NCBI GenBank assembly: GCA_023078685.1
Contig: JALGAS010000004.1
Coordinates: forward strand, 5,394,001 to 5,458,000
Length of the DNA stretch: 64,000 nucleotides
DNA from: Neopestalotiopsis rosae
Lineage: Eukaryota; Ascomycota; Sordariomycetes; Amphisphaeriales; Sporocadaceae
Reading direction: 5' to 3'
The notes under the pieces are model-generated. The model made no database searches, was not told the origin of the DNA, and saw nothing but the letters and a program-made list of their open reading frames with translations. Position 1 is the first letter of the stretch, and every line of letters starts with the position of its first letter. Positions 1 through 12,880 of the stretch are shown one piece after another. The translations under genes were made by a program, and so were the position numbers.

Positions 1-3000
1 TCCTTGCTCTCTACAGTCGGAGTCTAGGAGGGAAGAAAGAAGTGTTTCTTCGGCAGCTTTGCAGACGAGGCTTATAGCGGCTCTGATACGAGAATATGAT
101 CCGAGTGTACCTCTATGCTTGCTGTGATTGAGAGGACCAAGCGTACGCAGATGCGGCACAGCCAACTAGCACTTTGCTCGTCACGGGTGGCAGTTGTCAA
201 TAGTATCTCGTCCCCCAAGTCGGCGTTCAGTCATTCTATTCCATATGTCCATAATCAATCACTTGTCATGCATGTGCGTCATATACGACGTTCAGCCTTG
301 TGAGACATTTCTTCTTTCTGTTGGCGTGCGTTACGGATTTGTGAGCCGGGCCCATGAGGATCTGTTTCCCCTGTCACTTGACTGCGTGCCGTGTGTTTAA
401 CGTAGCAGTCTGTTCGTTCCGTGCTGAGACGGACGGACGGGTGTCGCTCATTGCTCGGAGTGGTGATCTTTGTGTAATGCAATGCTCAGCGGATCGTGCC
501 AATGATCCCTCTCCGGCTGGAGGGAGGTCCGGCTCCGAGGTGATTGGCAGGTGTCATGGTGATGCCGTCCAAAGTTGCATAAGCGACAGAGTCTTCGCAC
601 AATTGTCATATTCTCCTGCATCAGTACCCGACGCCATGACCTTTTGGAGTTGTCTCAAGTGCTTAATTTTTCAAGTCGGTCAAGGACGGCAATAGTCTGT
701 ACTTTTCTTGAACTGTTGAAGAATCCCAGTAGTCCCCATGGGCCCCTGTACTAGTATGCATTCGTGGTGCGGTGTGTCCGTATGCCACGTTGTTCAAGAG
801 GATATGCATTGGCGCGGGCGCGGGGATAGGATGGAAGCAGCGGGTGGAGACGTTGCCGTTTCGTTCCTTTCGCCAATGGGCCAGGTAATTGGCAGCGGAT
901 CGCCTAAACCCATGCGAAAAGTGTTGATCCTATCTAGACCGGTTGGCGTCCTCTTCAGGCCATTATCAAGAAAAGGCTTATCGCGATATGCAGGTTTGAG
1001 GAGGAAACCATGTCCGAAGACAAAGCGAAACGGCAGCCAAGAGTCCATTGGACAATGCACGTTATGGTCAGTAGTAGCTAGAAGAAAGTCGAAAGAGAAT
1101 GGATAAATAGGTACATGGTACTGTTGCTGTACAGGGGACCTGGAGTCCCATCATGTATGTGCTGCTCCGCGGCTCGCACATAGGCTGGCGGCATTCGGGA
1201 CGCAAATGCGCAAACACTCCAGTGGGAGAGCATAATGCATGGCGTCTACCCCGGAATTGACCTGTCTGAGCGCTGCTACCTAGCTATTTCCGACTCGGTT
1301 TGAAGCTGTATGTGCGCAGGCAAGCAGCGGGTAGGCGAGCTTCGGCAAAATATCAACCGTCGGTGACTTCAGGGACGGATCAGCTTGTAAGTACAAAGTT
1401 AGAAAGAAAGAGAGAGAGAGAGGATGAGTATGCTGGCTCAGTTCGGTACGGATCTTTGCCCCGGGGGCGCCGAGCAAGACAGGATGAAGAGAGCCATTCC
1501 TGTGCCTACGTGTACGTGTATGTGTAGGATGTCGGCATGGCGAACAGTGGTTGACGTTGACTGAGCAGAAAAGCAACCAAGCTGATGGGTGGGAATACTA
1601 TACGTAGCGATGCCCACTGCAGTGGCGGCCCGCCCGAGAGCAAGTTGGCATTATTGGGTGAGCTCAATTCTCTGGAGTTGTCCAGACTTGCCAGATGTCC
1701 AGGTGTCCGTAGATGTCTTTCCTGTCTTTGCGAATTACGCGGCAGGTCATGTCAGCCCGCGCAACACGAGCTTTGCCTCTCCGTATTTTCTGGAGGGCCT
1801 ATTATGGAGCAAAGGGGTGGTGGTAGTTGGTGTTGACCTGTCAAGCTTGTTTACAACGAGGCCGAGCCCGGCTGAATTCTTGGTGAAGAGTGGGCATTGG
1901 CAAGCCCCAGTCTTGCAGCGCTGGGCCCAGTGGGTGAGCCCCCCATTCATAGCCACCCGTCGACGAGTCTAGAGTCTCCCCAAAACCGGGCCGTTGATTT
2001 TATCTGGGGCTGAAGAAGGGGTCGGGTCGCTATGAATGGAAAACGGAACATTTAGAAAGTAGCCGCCGCCAGGGCATGGCCTGATCACGTTTATTGCAGG
2101 ACATGTATGCAGCATTAGTGTAGCAATATCCAAGGGACTGCCAATATGAGGGGAGGCTTGGAATGCTAGAGGTCAGAGGTCTGGATCGAGCTTGCAAAAA
2201 GTTGCCATCAGCCATGTAACCCAAGGTAGGGTCAAAGGTCTGGAGGAAGGCGCGTCCGCAATATAGGCTGATCTTGGCAGGTACTTGGGTACTGACTACT
2301 GAACGTCTAATAATACGTACCTTATCGCCGGTTCATTGACAGTATCCATATTGGGGAGCAAGGAAGTGAACTTTTGCCTTCTTTCCAGCACTTTGCACAG
2401 GGAAGATTATATGATCAAATCGAAAGTGCACATTTCTGTCAAGCAGGTCAATGTAGGTAAGCATTCTGTGCGACCGCATAACCTAAATCTTGCAGGTGGA
2501 TATTGGTTATGCGTTGTTCCTGTGTTGTGATACAATCTGCACTACGCCTAATACACTGCTGGTTTCTTGTCCCGTCTACAAAAACAAGAACAGACAATAG
2601 TCGAGGGTTCAAACGAGAGACAAGAAAAGTCTGGAAGCGAGCCAAGTGTTCCATCTAGACCTCGACAAGAATCTACGCTCATGGAGTGCAGTGTTGCACA
2701 GCATGTTGCATGCCGGTAACGACATAGCAGCCGCTCGCCTGAACGGTCAGATTGGTCGCTCCAAACCCAGAGTGCGGCGCCCAGTACGTCAGAAAATGAC
2801 CATGCGATCTAATATTTGTGAGTATGTTCCACATGCCAGCATATGCCGTGGATGACTATGTACATATCAGAATCTGTCATGCTTTCTTTTAATAAAGCAC
2901 AGTTGGATTGAGGCCTCATAATGAGCATGGATACGTGTCTTATACACCTAGGTTGACACTTTCATGCCAATGTAGCTAGTATTTGCGAACGCCACATACC

Positions 3001-6000
3001 TACTCTGCATATCCTCCTTGGGTATAAATCCTGGACAGGACAATCCAATGTCGGCGAATAGTGAGCCAGTCGGGATCTTTGATATTTGTATGGATGTGTA
3101 GATGTTGAGCTGCTTTAATTATTCTGACAGGAAATAGCGGGTTGTAGCTGTATCTCTCCCTCCATCCCACTTCGTGTCAAATACAAATACTTAAACCATG
3201 AAGCGACACCGCCTAGCACTTATCCCCCGACTTGTGTCAACCAAGCATTCCCTCCTGAGCGACAAGAGGTCGTGAGGCTCGAACATAAACAAGTTTCTCA
3301 ACTTCTTGTCCATACTGTTTGTTGGAAGCGGCCCACAATTGAACGAGTGATCCATTATAATTTTTGCCCGACTTCGATCTGATTATTCCACTCTCACTTA
3401 TTATTAACCTACAAAAATCTGGCAGCCCTGAGCCGGCCCCCACTCCGCTGTTTGAGAAGGCCACTCAGTGCTGGCCGGTATTCACGTACCGAAAACCCCT
3501 GGTCAAAAGCCAGCGAAGGAATACTTTGGACCCCTGTGTGTGAGGGTCCGGGAGACTGATCCCAGACCTGGTATACTATCACGGTGAACAGTATCAGTAA
3601 TCTGTACAAGAACGTGCAGCCCGTCTATTGCCTGGTGTTATACTCGACATATGGTCTTGGTTAATTGTCTAGGTATGTGTAAGACACAAAATCATTTCTC
3701 TTGCTTTTCCCGCGCAGTTTTCGATTATTTGCTTTGTTTTCTTTCCATCTTTGGTTCTCTGCCTATTTGGTCTACACACCTATGTTTGCTCCATGAAAAG
3801 AAGCCAAGGGAAGAGAAAAAGAAAGAACAAAGAAGCAGATCAAAGAGTGCAACTGCAGTGTAGTGTCGTGCAGTTGCAGTGCACTGCAGCGCAGCAGAGC
3901 ACCCAGCATCCACAAGACAGCGCGGAAAAACGGGGGTACTGGTCCCACGATACACAACCCGCCCGCGACGCTGCAACGTTAGTAGTACCAAGCAAGCTAC
4001 AAATTCCATACCCATACACTTCCGCAACCACGATACTCCCGTTGCATACTTGGGAAATCTTATGCAGCCGCTGTGCTGCAAGGTGGCTGCAACTACCACA
4101 CATTGCACACCAGATTTTACCCACTTCAGTCATAAGCTCCTGGGTCGAACGGCATGGCGGTGAACAGGCATTGAGCCGTTTGGCTGCTGCTGCCGACCTA
4201 GGTAAGCGACATATTGAGCCTCTGACAAACCACAAGCCGCTATTCGACCGCTAAACCGCAAACTCTCCTTCTGGTAGGGAAGGCACATCAATCGAGCGCT
4301 GGAGCCCTTTTATTCCTTTTCCCGCGCTTTTCATTATGTACCCTTTTTTTCCCCTTCCAAATCCATGTTCAGAGGAGGCCGTCATGTATGTCTTGTTACC
4401 TAACGGACCTATTCTGGCTGCTGCATGTTGCAAAAGAATCCCGTCCATTACTTGGTACTTTTTCCCGAATCTGGATGAAAGCCACCTTTATAGTTCCGTC
4501 ACCTTGACATGACAGACTTGGCGGCGTTGTGTCATTTATGTCATTTGTGTCATTGCCGTGCCTACCAGACCCGACCTGTCCATCTTCCTAGGGTACATTG
4601 CACACATGAATACACTGCACTGGCATTACACTTGCACTACGCTTGCGCTACATAGTACGGCGAATATACCACATTACCCACCCCTGCCGGCTTATAAGCG
4701 GCGGTCTGTGTTCTCATGTTCCCATCCCAATCGAGTGCAGAGGCATGAATCGACAAGCATACCGCACAAGAAAAAGCACCCATTCATTGCGCAGGCACTT
4801 TCCTTATTGTCCTGTATGTGTTTAGTAGCTGACGATTCGAAGACAAGTTTTGGGGAAAAGCAGGCAACGTATACACCGCGTGATCAATCTTCGTTACTTT
4901 TTCCTGCCTCTTTCCATCCCGAAAGGTGCACACACTTGAATTGGGGCTCTCAGCAGACACGCGCGTGCAAACATACAATAAGTCAAGTCAAGTGCCTCCA
5001 GCTCCCAGCCCACCGCGGTGCACATCAAAAGATCCAGGCCTCGCCGATCTTCTGCGCTCGAAGACAGGACAGACACAAGACCCGAGACCCAGTGCCCAGT
5101 GCCCAGTGCCCAGTGCCCAGTGCCCAGGACCCAACAGCTCGACTCGACTTCTTGTGTTTGAGATCATCTTCCAAGTCACACGAAAGTCCTGCTGAACTCG
5201 GAAACTAAAACAAAACGAAAAAACCAGTCCCATCTTCTCAAGAAAACCCCCCCTCCACGTAATTAACCCCCAGCACATTACAGACAATCAGCGTACACAT
5301 CACAACCTGTACACACAGACATTCAAGCAGATACATTGACACATATTGCATGGGCGACGACAGATTATTATCGACAGCCGCTCCTACCTACCTGTTCACT
5401 CGTCTACAATCAGTCGATATTCCCAGCCTCTACTGCTTACCTTACACGTAGACTGGAGCTCGACCAGAGGAGTACGGGAGGAACAAGGAAGGCCTCGACC
5501 CAATTACCGATCTAGCTCACCTTTTGTACTGCATCACCCGCAAGAAGCTGGTCAGAACGCGGCTGCACGTCGTTGTCCCGCGCTCACCCCAATAGCCTGC
5601 CATTCACCACCCGCCATCTCCTGTGCGACGCCGACTGCCTTTCGATTGGTATCGTTTCTCGCATCACATTGGCTGTTCAGCCCATCAGCCTGCGAGGGCG
5701 GGTTACTCTTTCTGGTTGGTCAGTCCGGGGGCACGCACTTGGGTAAACTTACGAACCAGAACCCCAGCAAGCCCAGCAAGCCCAGTACAGTAGTAGCACA
5801 GCTCAAAAGCATCAAGCTCTCTACCTTACCATAAAGGAACAATCCAGGATCTCCGCCTTTTTCGAGAAGAGAGCAAAACCAGCAAGACGAGAAAAGATCC
5901 AGATCCAGGGGATAGGAACCGTTCAGCTGTTTTTCTCTCTGTTTTCCCTATCATTGGTGGTTTTTTGTCCCTTTTTTTCCTCTTTTCATTATTTACATAC

Positions 6001-6320
6001 TACATAACTTATTGGGGTCCCCTCCCAAATCTGTTTGCTCACTGCTTACCTCCATTTTACCCATCTACTTACTACTTACTCACTTACAATTTGTTCCCTC
6101 CTTTTTTCCCTTACCGTACATTTCGATACCGTACCTAAAAAATCGCCCCCCTTGTGCACACGCGCTAGATTTGTGTGTCCACCGCATGACACAGGTTCCG
6201 GCCTGCTCCTGACGCGCTTTTGCTCCTCCGACCTGCTTGGGTCACCGGCCGTCTCACCTACGCCAGCGTCCGTCCGTCGCCCGCCGTGACGCTCGATAAT
6301 CCCTGCTTGGGGTCCCCCAG
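1..6320. other. Long intergenic region and upstream promoter, no convincing gene
   Basis: No reading frame here has the length, composition or splice logic of a real gene. The longest stop-free run (4558-5208, +) has low-complexity His/Ser/Pro/Cys composition and runs through a 7-bp tandem repeat. The stretch holds a (GA)n run at about 1409-1422, a perfect 10-bp inverted repeat (3848-3857 and 3869-3878), a CCCAGTG tandem repeat (5088-5127) and a CT-rich tract at about 5930-6000. The CT tract is what fungal promoters often show just upstream of a transcription start, so the right end is probably the promoter and leader of the ABC transporter gene. Confidence 0.6.
5088..5127. repeat. 7-bp tandem repeat (CCCAGTG)x5.7
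   Basis: Five perfect head-to-tail copies of CCCAGTG are followed by a partial CCCAG. The array lies in the upstream region of the ABC transporter gene. It looks like a minisatellite that could vary in length between strains. No function is evident. Confidence 0.9.
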
Positions 6321-7033
6321 GTAAGTGAGGCACTGCCCTTTGTTTAGACCCGAGTCAGTTCAGGTTGTCTCCAGTGCTTGTGGCTTTCGCCACTAACACC
6401 ATCTGGTGACCAGCCCCACCCAAGGCCTGACCCTCCCTGCCGGGATTTCTTCTGGTTCTGAGCCGAGAATAGCAGAGTTCACTTTTCTGATCTTGTTTTG
6501 TTTTAGTAGATTATCGAATTCCCGATCTTGATCTGGGAACCTTTCTTTCCTTTCTTTGTGTGTGGAGGGTTTAGAGCTGTGGCAGAAGACAAACTGACAG
6601 ACTCATACAGCTTCACAGCCAGTGTCTGTGAGTGAGTGTGTTTGTTTGTTTGCGTTCGTTGCAAGAAAAGAGGAGACGCGAGAAGGAAACCCAAGAAAGA
6701 AAAAGAGGGTTCGTTGGCCGCTGCAGGAACAGAGGTTTTCCACCACTTCAATTCCCTGGTGACCCTGCGATGGAAATGTGCAGGCACGAGGACAGCATTA
6801 TATAACAGGTCAGTTTGTCAAAAGTCTCACTTTACAATTAACCCCTTGTCCCCCGGTTGGCTGTTCATGACCTGTATCGATTTTCTCTTGGTCTCCTACT
6901 TGTCTTATCTATCTGGCTGTCAGTCAGTCTGTTTCTCTGTCTTACGGCTAGCTGGTTGGCCTTTTTTTGCTATCACCCGCCCGCCGCCCGCCTGCCATAA
7001 TTCATCATGTTTCTGACCCCCCGCCTAGCTTAG
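6321..7033 (+). promoter_or_regulatory. Probable 5'-leader intron of the ABC transporter gene
   Basis: A perfect donor (CCCAG|GTAAGTGAGG) sits at 6321. A good acceptor (CTAGCTTAG) ends at 7033, nine bases before the start codon, with a CTGAC-like branch site about 20 bases upstream of it. The stretch contains only short, unlikely reading frames. I infer an intron of up to about 713 nt in the untranslated leader. It may be divided by an unrecognised leader exon. Confidence 0.45.
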
Positions 7034-7042
7034 CACAACGCC

Positions 7043-10000
7043 ATGGAGGAACCTCCCATTGTCGTGGTGAACCCGGAGCAGGAGCCAGTAGAAACGCTGC
7101 GCGATGTCTTGCAGTATGCTTATCCAGCCGTCCTCCTTTTCGCCTTTGTTGTCGTAGGCGCCACCGACAGCATTATCGCCGCAACTCGCAGGGACGATGT
7201 CGTGGTTCCCACAGTTACAGGGCCCGGGGGTAAGCCCCTGCCCGTCACGAAGCGCAAGCGAGAGAGCCAGGATGAAGACGAGCAAGAGGAACGCTACAGC
7301 CCGACCACCAAGACCTTCTTTCGGTGCTGCATGATGTTGGCAACCTTCACCTTTTTTTGCGCCGGCGCCGTCATCGCCGCCCGAGCCTTGTGCAACCGCA
7401 CCGCATCCGGGGGACATGGGTGGTGGTGCGGGGAGCCCAAGACAGTAAGTCACACCCATCCATTTCATACCTCCATCCAATCCAATCCCGGATTGTCCTC
7501 CTATCGTCGTTCCGAGAAACTATACCAAGAAAAAAAAAGAAAAACACTATACGACAAACCACTTGGCTACCATGTTTTGCTTTTTCTTACTCTTCTGCAG
7601 GTCTTCGTTCTCGGCTCCGCTTTTCTATACCTTTATGTGACTGTCACATTGTTCGACTGGGTAGCGAGCCCATTCCTCGTTCACCTGGTCTTTTGGTGCA
7701 TCGCATTCGTTGGCGACTTGATAATCCTGGTCTCCGATATTATGGTCCTTACCAGGCCGCACAATGTCTTGGTCAACTTGAAGCATAGCAAGTACATTGT
7801 CATAAATGGCACCAATGAGTGGGACCAAGCGGACTTGAGTCTTGCTGGGCTTCGCCTTAGCCTGGTGGCTGGCATGCTCATTGTCTACTTTGCCATGGCA
7901 TGGCAGCGCCGGCAAGCCGAGCGTGCACGCCTTGCAGACTTGTATGCTCCCGATATTGACGAAACCACACCTCTGATCAACGGGAATGCAAATGGCTATC
8001 ACGCGAATGGTCATGCTCGAATTGGAGTCAATCAGGGTGTTAATGGCTTGGCCGAGGGAACTCCTGCCCCAACAGTTGACGAGGAAGCAACCTTTTACCG
8101 ACCTGAAAAGCTACCACATACAACCTGGTATGAATATCTCAGGGGCTATTCGGTCTTCTTCCCGTATATGTGGCCATCGAAGAATTTCCGACTCCAGGCG
8201 ATTGTCGTAATTTGCTTCATTCTTTTGACACTGCAGCGAATCGTCAATGTCATGGTCCCGTCGCAGATTGCAACGGTTACCAATGAGCTTTCTGGGGATG
8301 ATCTCAAGCCCGGCGAACAGATGAAGATGCCTTGGGTGTCTCTGGGACTTCTCATCCTGTACAAGCTGCTCCAAGGCCCTTCAGGTTTGCTGGGATCGGT
8401 GCGATCGCTGATCTGGATACCTGTGTCACAGCACTCATACCAGGCGCTTACCACATCGGCATTTGAGCATGTCCACTCTCTCAGCTTGGATTTTCATCTC
8501 GGAAAGAGGACTGGTGAGGTCTTGTCGGCTTTGAACAAGGGCTCATCAGTGAACTCTTTTCTGGAGCAGGTGACCTTTCAGGTCTTCCCCATGCTGATCG
8601 ACTTGTTCGTAGCGATCAGCTATTTCTTCATCAAATTTGATGCCATTTATGCAGTCCTATGCTGCGTCATTACGTTTTACTATCTGTTCCTGACCATCAG
8701 AATGGCACAGAGCACGGCTGACCAGAGAAGGCTCATGTCCAATGCTGACCGTGAGGAGGAGGCGGTCAAGAACGATTCCATCATCTCATACGAGACGGTC
8801 AAATACTTTAATGCGGAAGAGTTCGAGTTCAAGCGCTATCGACAAGCTATCAAAACCTTTCAGGCTGCCGAGGCAAAGGTCACCTGGAGCGTGTCATCTA
8901 TGAATATTTGTCAATCATTGATATTCATGACGGGAATGCTGGTCGCGATGATGCTTGGAGCTTACCAAGTCAGCACTGGTCAAAGAAAAGTTGGCGACTT
9001 TGTGGCTCTCATGACCTACCTTAATCAGCTACAGGGACCTCTCAACTTCTTCGGTACGTTTTACAGGACTGTGCAGCAGGCCATGATATCCGGTGAACGA
9101 CTCTTGGAGCTGTTCAAGCAACGACCCACCGTTGTGGACCGACCCGGCGCCAAGCCCATCCCTCCGTGCGACGGGCTCATTGAATTCTCCAAAGTCCAGT
9201 TCGCCTATGATCCTCGACGACCCGCGCTGCGAGATTTGAGCTTCAAATGCCAGCCAGGTACCACGACGGCTTTGGTGGGAGAGTCGGGAGGCGGCAAGTC
9301 GACCCTGTTCCGGCTGCTATACCGCTATTTCAACAGCACGGGTGGTGTGATTAGAATTGACGGTCATGATATCAAGGATGTCACGATTGACTCTGTTCGA
9401 CGCCATATAGGTGTGGTGCCGCAGGATACCGTCTTGTTCAACGACACTCTGATGTATAATTTGCGCTACGCCAATCAGAGCGCCACCGAGGAGGATATCA
9501 TAGCCGCTTGCCAGGCTGCAAGCATACACGAGCGAATCATGTCGTTCCCCGACGGCTATTACACCAAGGTCGGCGAACGTGGTCTGCGGCTAAGCGGCGG
9601 TGAAAAGCAGCGGGTAGCCATCGCCCGAACGTTACTCAAGAACCCCAAGATCATCATGCTGGACGAGGCGACGTCGGCACTTGATACTCAGACGGAACAG
9701 GAGATCCAGTCCAGGCTTGCTAAGATTGGCCAGGGCCGTACACTCCTGATTATTGCGTAAGTTACAGCCCGGAAGTCCTTGTTTTACTTGGTATTTGCTT
9801 GCTGCCCGGGATCATACACTAACACTCTGCCACCAGCCATCGCCTTTCCACCATTACACACGCAGATCAGATCTTGGTCCTTAAGAATGGCTCCATTATC
9901 GAGAGCGGCACTCATGAGCATCTACTCGAGCAGGGCAACGTTTACGCCAAGATGTGGAGTAAACAAGCCAAGGCTCAAAAGGCTGCCCAGGATGCCTTTG

Positions 10001-10137
10001 CGGCCCAAAACAGGGCGGAAAAGTATCTACGCAAAGCCTCGCTCAACGACAACGGGCAGGACGACGACTCGAGCAGCTCGTCTGACGAGTCTACGCGCAA
10101 CAGCCAACGTTGTGGACCAGACGGCGGAAAAACTTGA
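7043..10137 (+). CDS. hmt1: HMT1-like vacuolar half ABC transporter (ABCB family)
   Basis: This is a three-exon gene: 7043-7444, 7601-9756 and 9837-10137, giving about 952 residues. The ATG at 7043 has a CCATGG context. The N-terminus carries an extra block of about five membrane segments (TMD0), followed by a hydrophilic linker, a six-helix ABC membrane domain and one nucleotide-binding domain. That order is typical of the HMT1/ABCB6 class, whose fission yeast member moves phytochelatin-metal or glutathione conjugates into the vacuole; the substrate here is inferred. Walker A GESGGGKST is near residue 694, the signature LSGGEKQ near 798, Walker B with catalytic Glu (LDEATS) near 822, and the switch motif AHRLST spans the second intron (AT-TGC|CCAT junction). 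The tail is Asp/Ser-rich. Intron 1 (156 nt) is a multiple of three with no stop, so its retention would still give a full-length protein. Confidence 0.93.
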
Positions 10138-11367
10138 TGTCTGCTAAACACTTTTTTTGCTTCACAGCAATTAATTGTTGCTGATGCAGGAAAACACAAC
10201 AAACAAATTACACAACATACATCGCATCGAACGAAGTCTCTAATCGTAATAATCCAACTCGAAACAACTCGTAACGACTTCTTCACCCAATCATTGTTAC
10301 ATATATATTGCTTTCTTCAGACTTGGAGCCCTACAGGAAGGGCTCAGCACGTCCAGAAAAGACGTTTTCTCCCATTCATCAGCATCAGTGTGGCGTTTTG
10401 AGGCTGGCATATACAAAACGGTATCCAAGGAGGGGGATTTTATTGGTTCCGGACGACGGTTGCATTAAATATTGATTCGAGGTGCGCGCACGATACCAAA
10501 GAGGTCGGTCCGTTCATGCTTCAGAAGACTTGCTTCGCGTTCGGTTGATTTTGGTAAAGGGGGTGGTCCTGGAAGGGACCGACCGGCTTCTCACTGCTCT
10601 CTTTCCTCATTATTAAAAGGCCTTCCTGACTTTTTTCTTTTGCCTCTGGCGGTTCTGTAGTCAGTCAGTTTTTACTTCTGTCTGGCAATGGATTTGGGGG
10701 CAAATGTGTCCATCGTCGAGGTTCATGGCTCGCTGGAAATGCGAAATGATGCGATTGGTACTGGAAGAACAAAAAAATATGGTATGAACTGACTGCATAA
10801 TGAGAGACGAAGGGGTATCTAGAGAGACGAAGTGTATGTTGGCATGATAGAACACTTAAGTAGTGGTAACGTTCATGAACGAACACCATAAAAAATGACA
10901 ACCGGACACCATTTGCACAGGAACAAAATCATCCGCTTCGGTGCTTGCCTATATGATGATTGATGTTATTACGGCACAGAGCCAATATGAACCGTATACT
11001 TCAGTCAGTAAAAGGACTTGGTTACGCCATCGTACCTGATTTGTAGCCCTCGAATCATAATCGAATGATGACGCCTTTGTGCTTTCCTCGTAGCGAGCAA
11101 AAGTCCAACTGATGCCTTCCCCCTTGGACGATTTCGCCTTCTCTCGACACAAATGAGAATACCAACTTCTTGCCTTGACAGAATCTCGTCTGTTTTGCCT
11201 CACTCCTGTGGGTTGATGGATATGATACAGACTTCCCGATCCGCCTCTACTGCTTCTTTTGCTCGAGCCTCGCTACATCCTAGAGCTATTATTACACACA
11301 TTACTCCAAATCAGTCATTATACAACTCAAGTCTCACGGGCACCCGTCGACGTTGCTCCTCTTAAAC
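10138..11367. other. Intergenic region, nothing recognised
   Basis: This covers the 3' region of the ABC transporter gene and the promoter of the next gene. Only short reading frames with no protein character are present. Confidence 0.6.
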
Positions 11368-12880
11368 ATGACCATGGACGTCGATAATATGATAACAGAT
11401 AGGGGTCGCAAGCCATCGGGAAGTTCCTTTACCCCCATCAACAGACCTCAATCGAATGGCAAAAGTCCGGTACAAGACGAATCCGAGGCCGCACCCACCA
11501 TTCCCTCGATCAAGAGTAGGAGGAGTTCATCAGGCAGCGAGTGGTCCGTCGCCAGAAACCCTGGATTACCCAGGTATAGCCCATCGCAAATGAATTATGC
11601 CACGCCCATGGATCCGCTAGGGTTCGACGATGAGGACGAGAAGCAATCGACGAGTCCCATGGATATACGCTCCCACATTGAAAACGTCGAGGTAGTTCAC
11701 GGCTTCATTTCTCCTTGATCAACAACCTCCTGGCCCCCTTTCTTCCCCTTTCCCGTTGTCTGAGTGATCACTTTGCACTCGCACTATCTCGATCACCAAC
11801 GATACTGCATGCTTCATGGTACTGATCTAAATTATGTGCTCCTTAGACAAAGCTTTTTTACCTAGCGACTTCAAACAAAGACCGCGTTTTCTACACAAGA
11901 ATGTCAACACCATTAGGTTATTTCATAGATATACGACTTTCTGGCACAGACGACAGCCAGCTCGAAAAGCAGGAGACACTCTCAAGAAAGATCGAGTCAA
12001 CACTATCCAAAGCACAGACAAGTGAAAGCCTATATACGAAGGAGGACTGTGCTTGTCTGTGGGCATTTGCTGGCTTCAGATTGTATTATCCCGACGAGCG
12101 CAACTTGTTAGTCGAGCAGTCGGGTAACAGTCGCAGATGGGGTTCGCAACAAGTGTGCCGCTATGTATCCAACATGAAATTCCATACCATCATGAGAGGC
12201 ATCGGATACGAGCAATCGCAGGAAGATTGGGACCCGGACGTGATTATCGCGGAGGATCTTGATATTAAGGGCCACGGTGGATTCACTGCCGTATATCTCT
12301 CCAAGGGGGTGGAGCTAGATCTCGGACGAAATGCAACTTGGGAAGAGATCATGGCCGAGTCTACCCACTTGGACGGCCGCGGTATCGTCATCCGACAAGG
12401 CACTCTCATGCTGGGGATGTACATATCGGGCAAAAGCAAGAAGCTCTCGGCGTTCAAGGCCTACATGACCGAGGACCGTACTTGTTTGCGAAAGATGGCA
12501 TCAGTTGGCGATCTGAAAGTTTTCCCCACGGCTTTGTTTAGGGATTCTTCTCCAATATATGCAATGGGTTATATTGTGAGTCTTTCCACTCTTTTCCAGG
12601 TCCTACGTGGGGCGTCTTGTTGTTTTGTCATGTTTCAAATTCCATCTATCGAAGACCGATATCAATGTATTCACGTAGCCTTTCCCCGTTGCTCTCATAC
12701 TCGGATCACTCATATACGAGATCTTCTGACAACATTGGTTCATAGTTTAAAGTACGCGCTGGAGATAAAACCTCGATTCCAGGAGGAAGGAGGGTGGAAA
12801 ATCACTGGCAGGTTGTTGAAAGCTACGGAAATCCATCGCCTCCCTCTCCAAAAGAAAAGGTTGATACTTACCGTAAGTAG
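11368..12880 (+). CDS. Uncharacterised fungal protein, three exons
   Basis: I do not recognise the family. The model is 11368-11691, 11847-12575 and 12746-12880, about 395 residues. The junctions are all phase 0 and restore sensible protein: exon 1 ends SHIENVE, exon 2 opens TKLFYLATSNKD directly after a TTAG acceptor, and exon 3 opens FKVRAGDK after CATAG. Two starts are possible: ATG 11368, or ATG 11374 with the better ACCATGG context. Residues 1-108 are low complexity (Ser, Pro, Lys, acidic) and probably disordered. The middle exon is folded-looking, with LWAFAGFRLYYPDERN, a GHGGFTAVYLSKG segment and a Lys-rich stretch. No signal peptide or membrane segment is visible. Reading straight through the second intron gives an alternative 352-residue frame with a less convincing C-terminus. 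A last-exon donor (GTAAGT at 12873) overlaps the stop, so a longer C-terminus is possible. Confidence 0.6.

Noticed and set aside
4558..5208. 216-codon plus-strand frame upstream of the transporter
   Set aside because: It runs through a 7-bp tandem repeat, is rich in His, Ser, Cys and Pro, and has no conserved motif. Probably upstream noncoding sequence.
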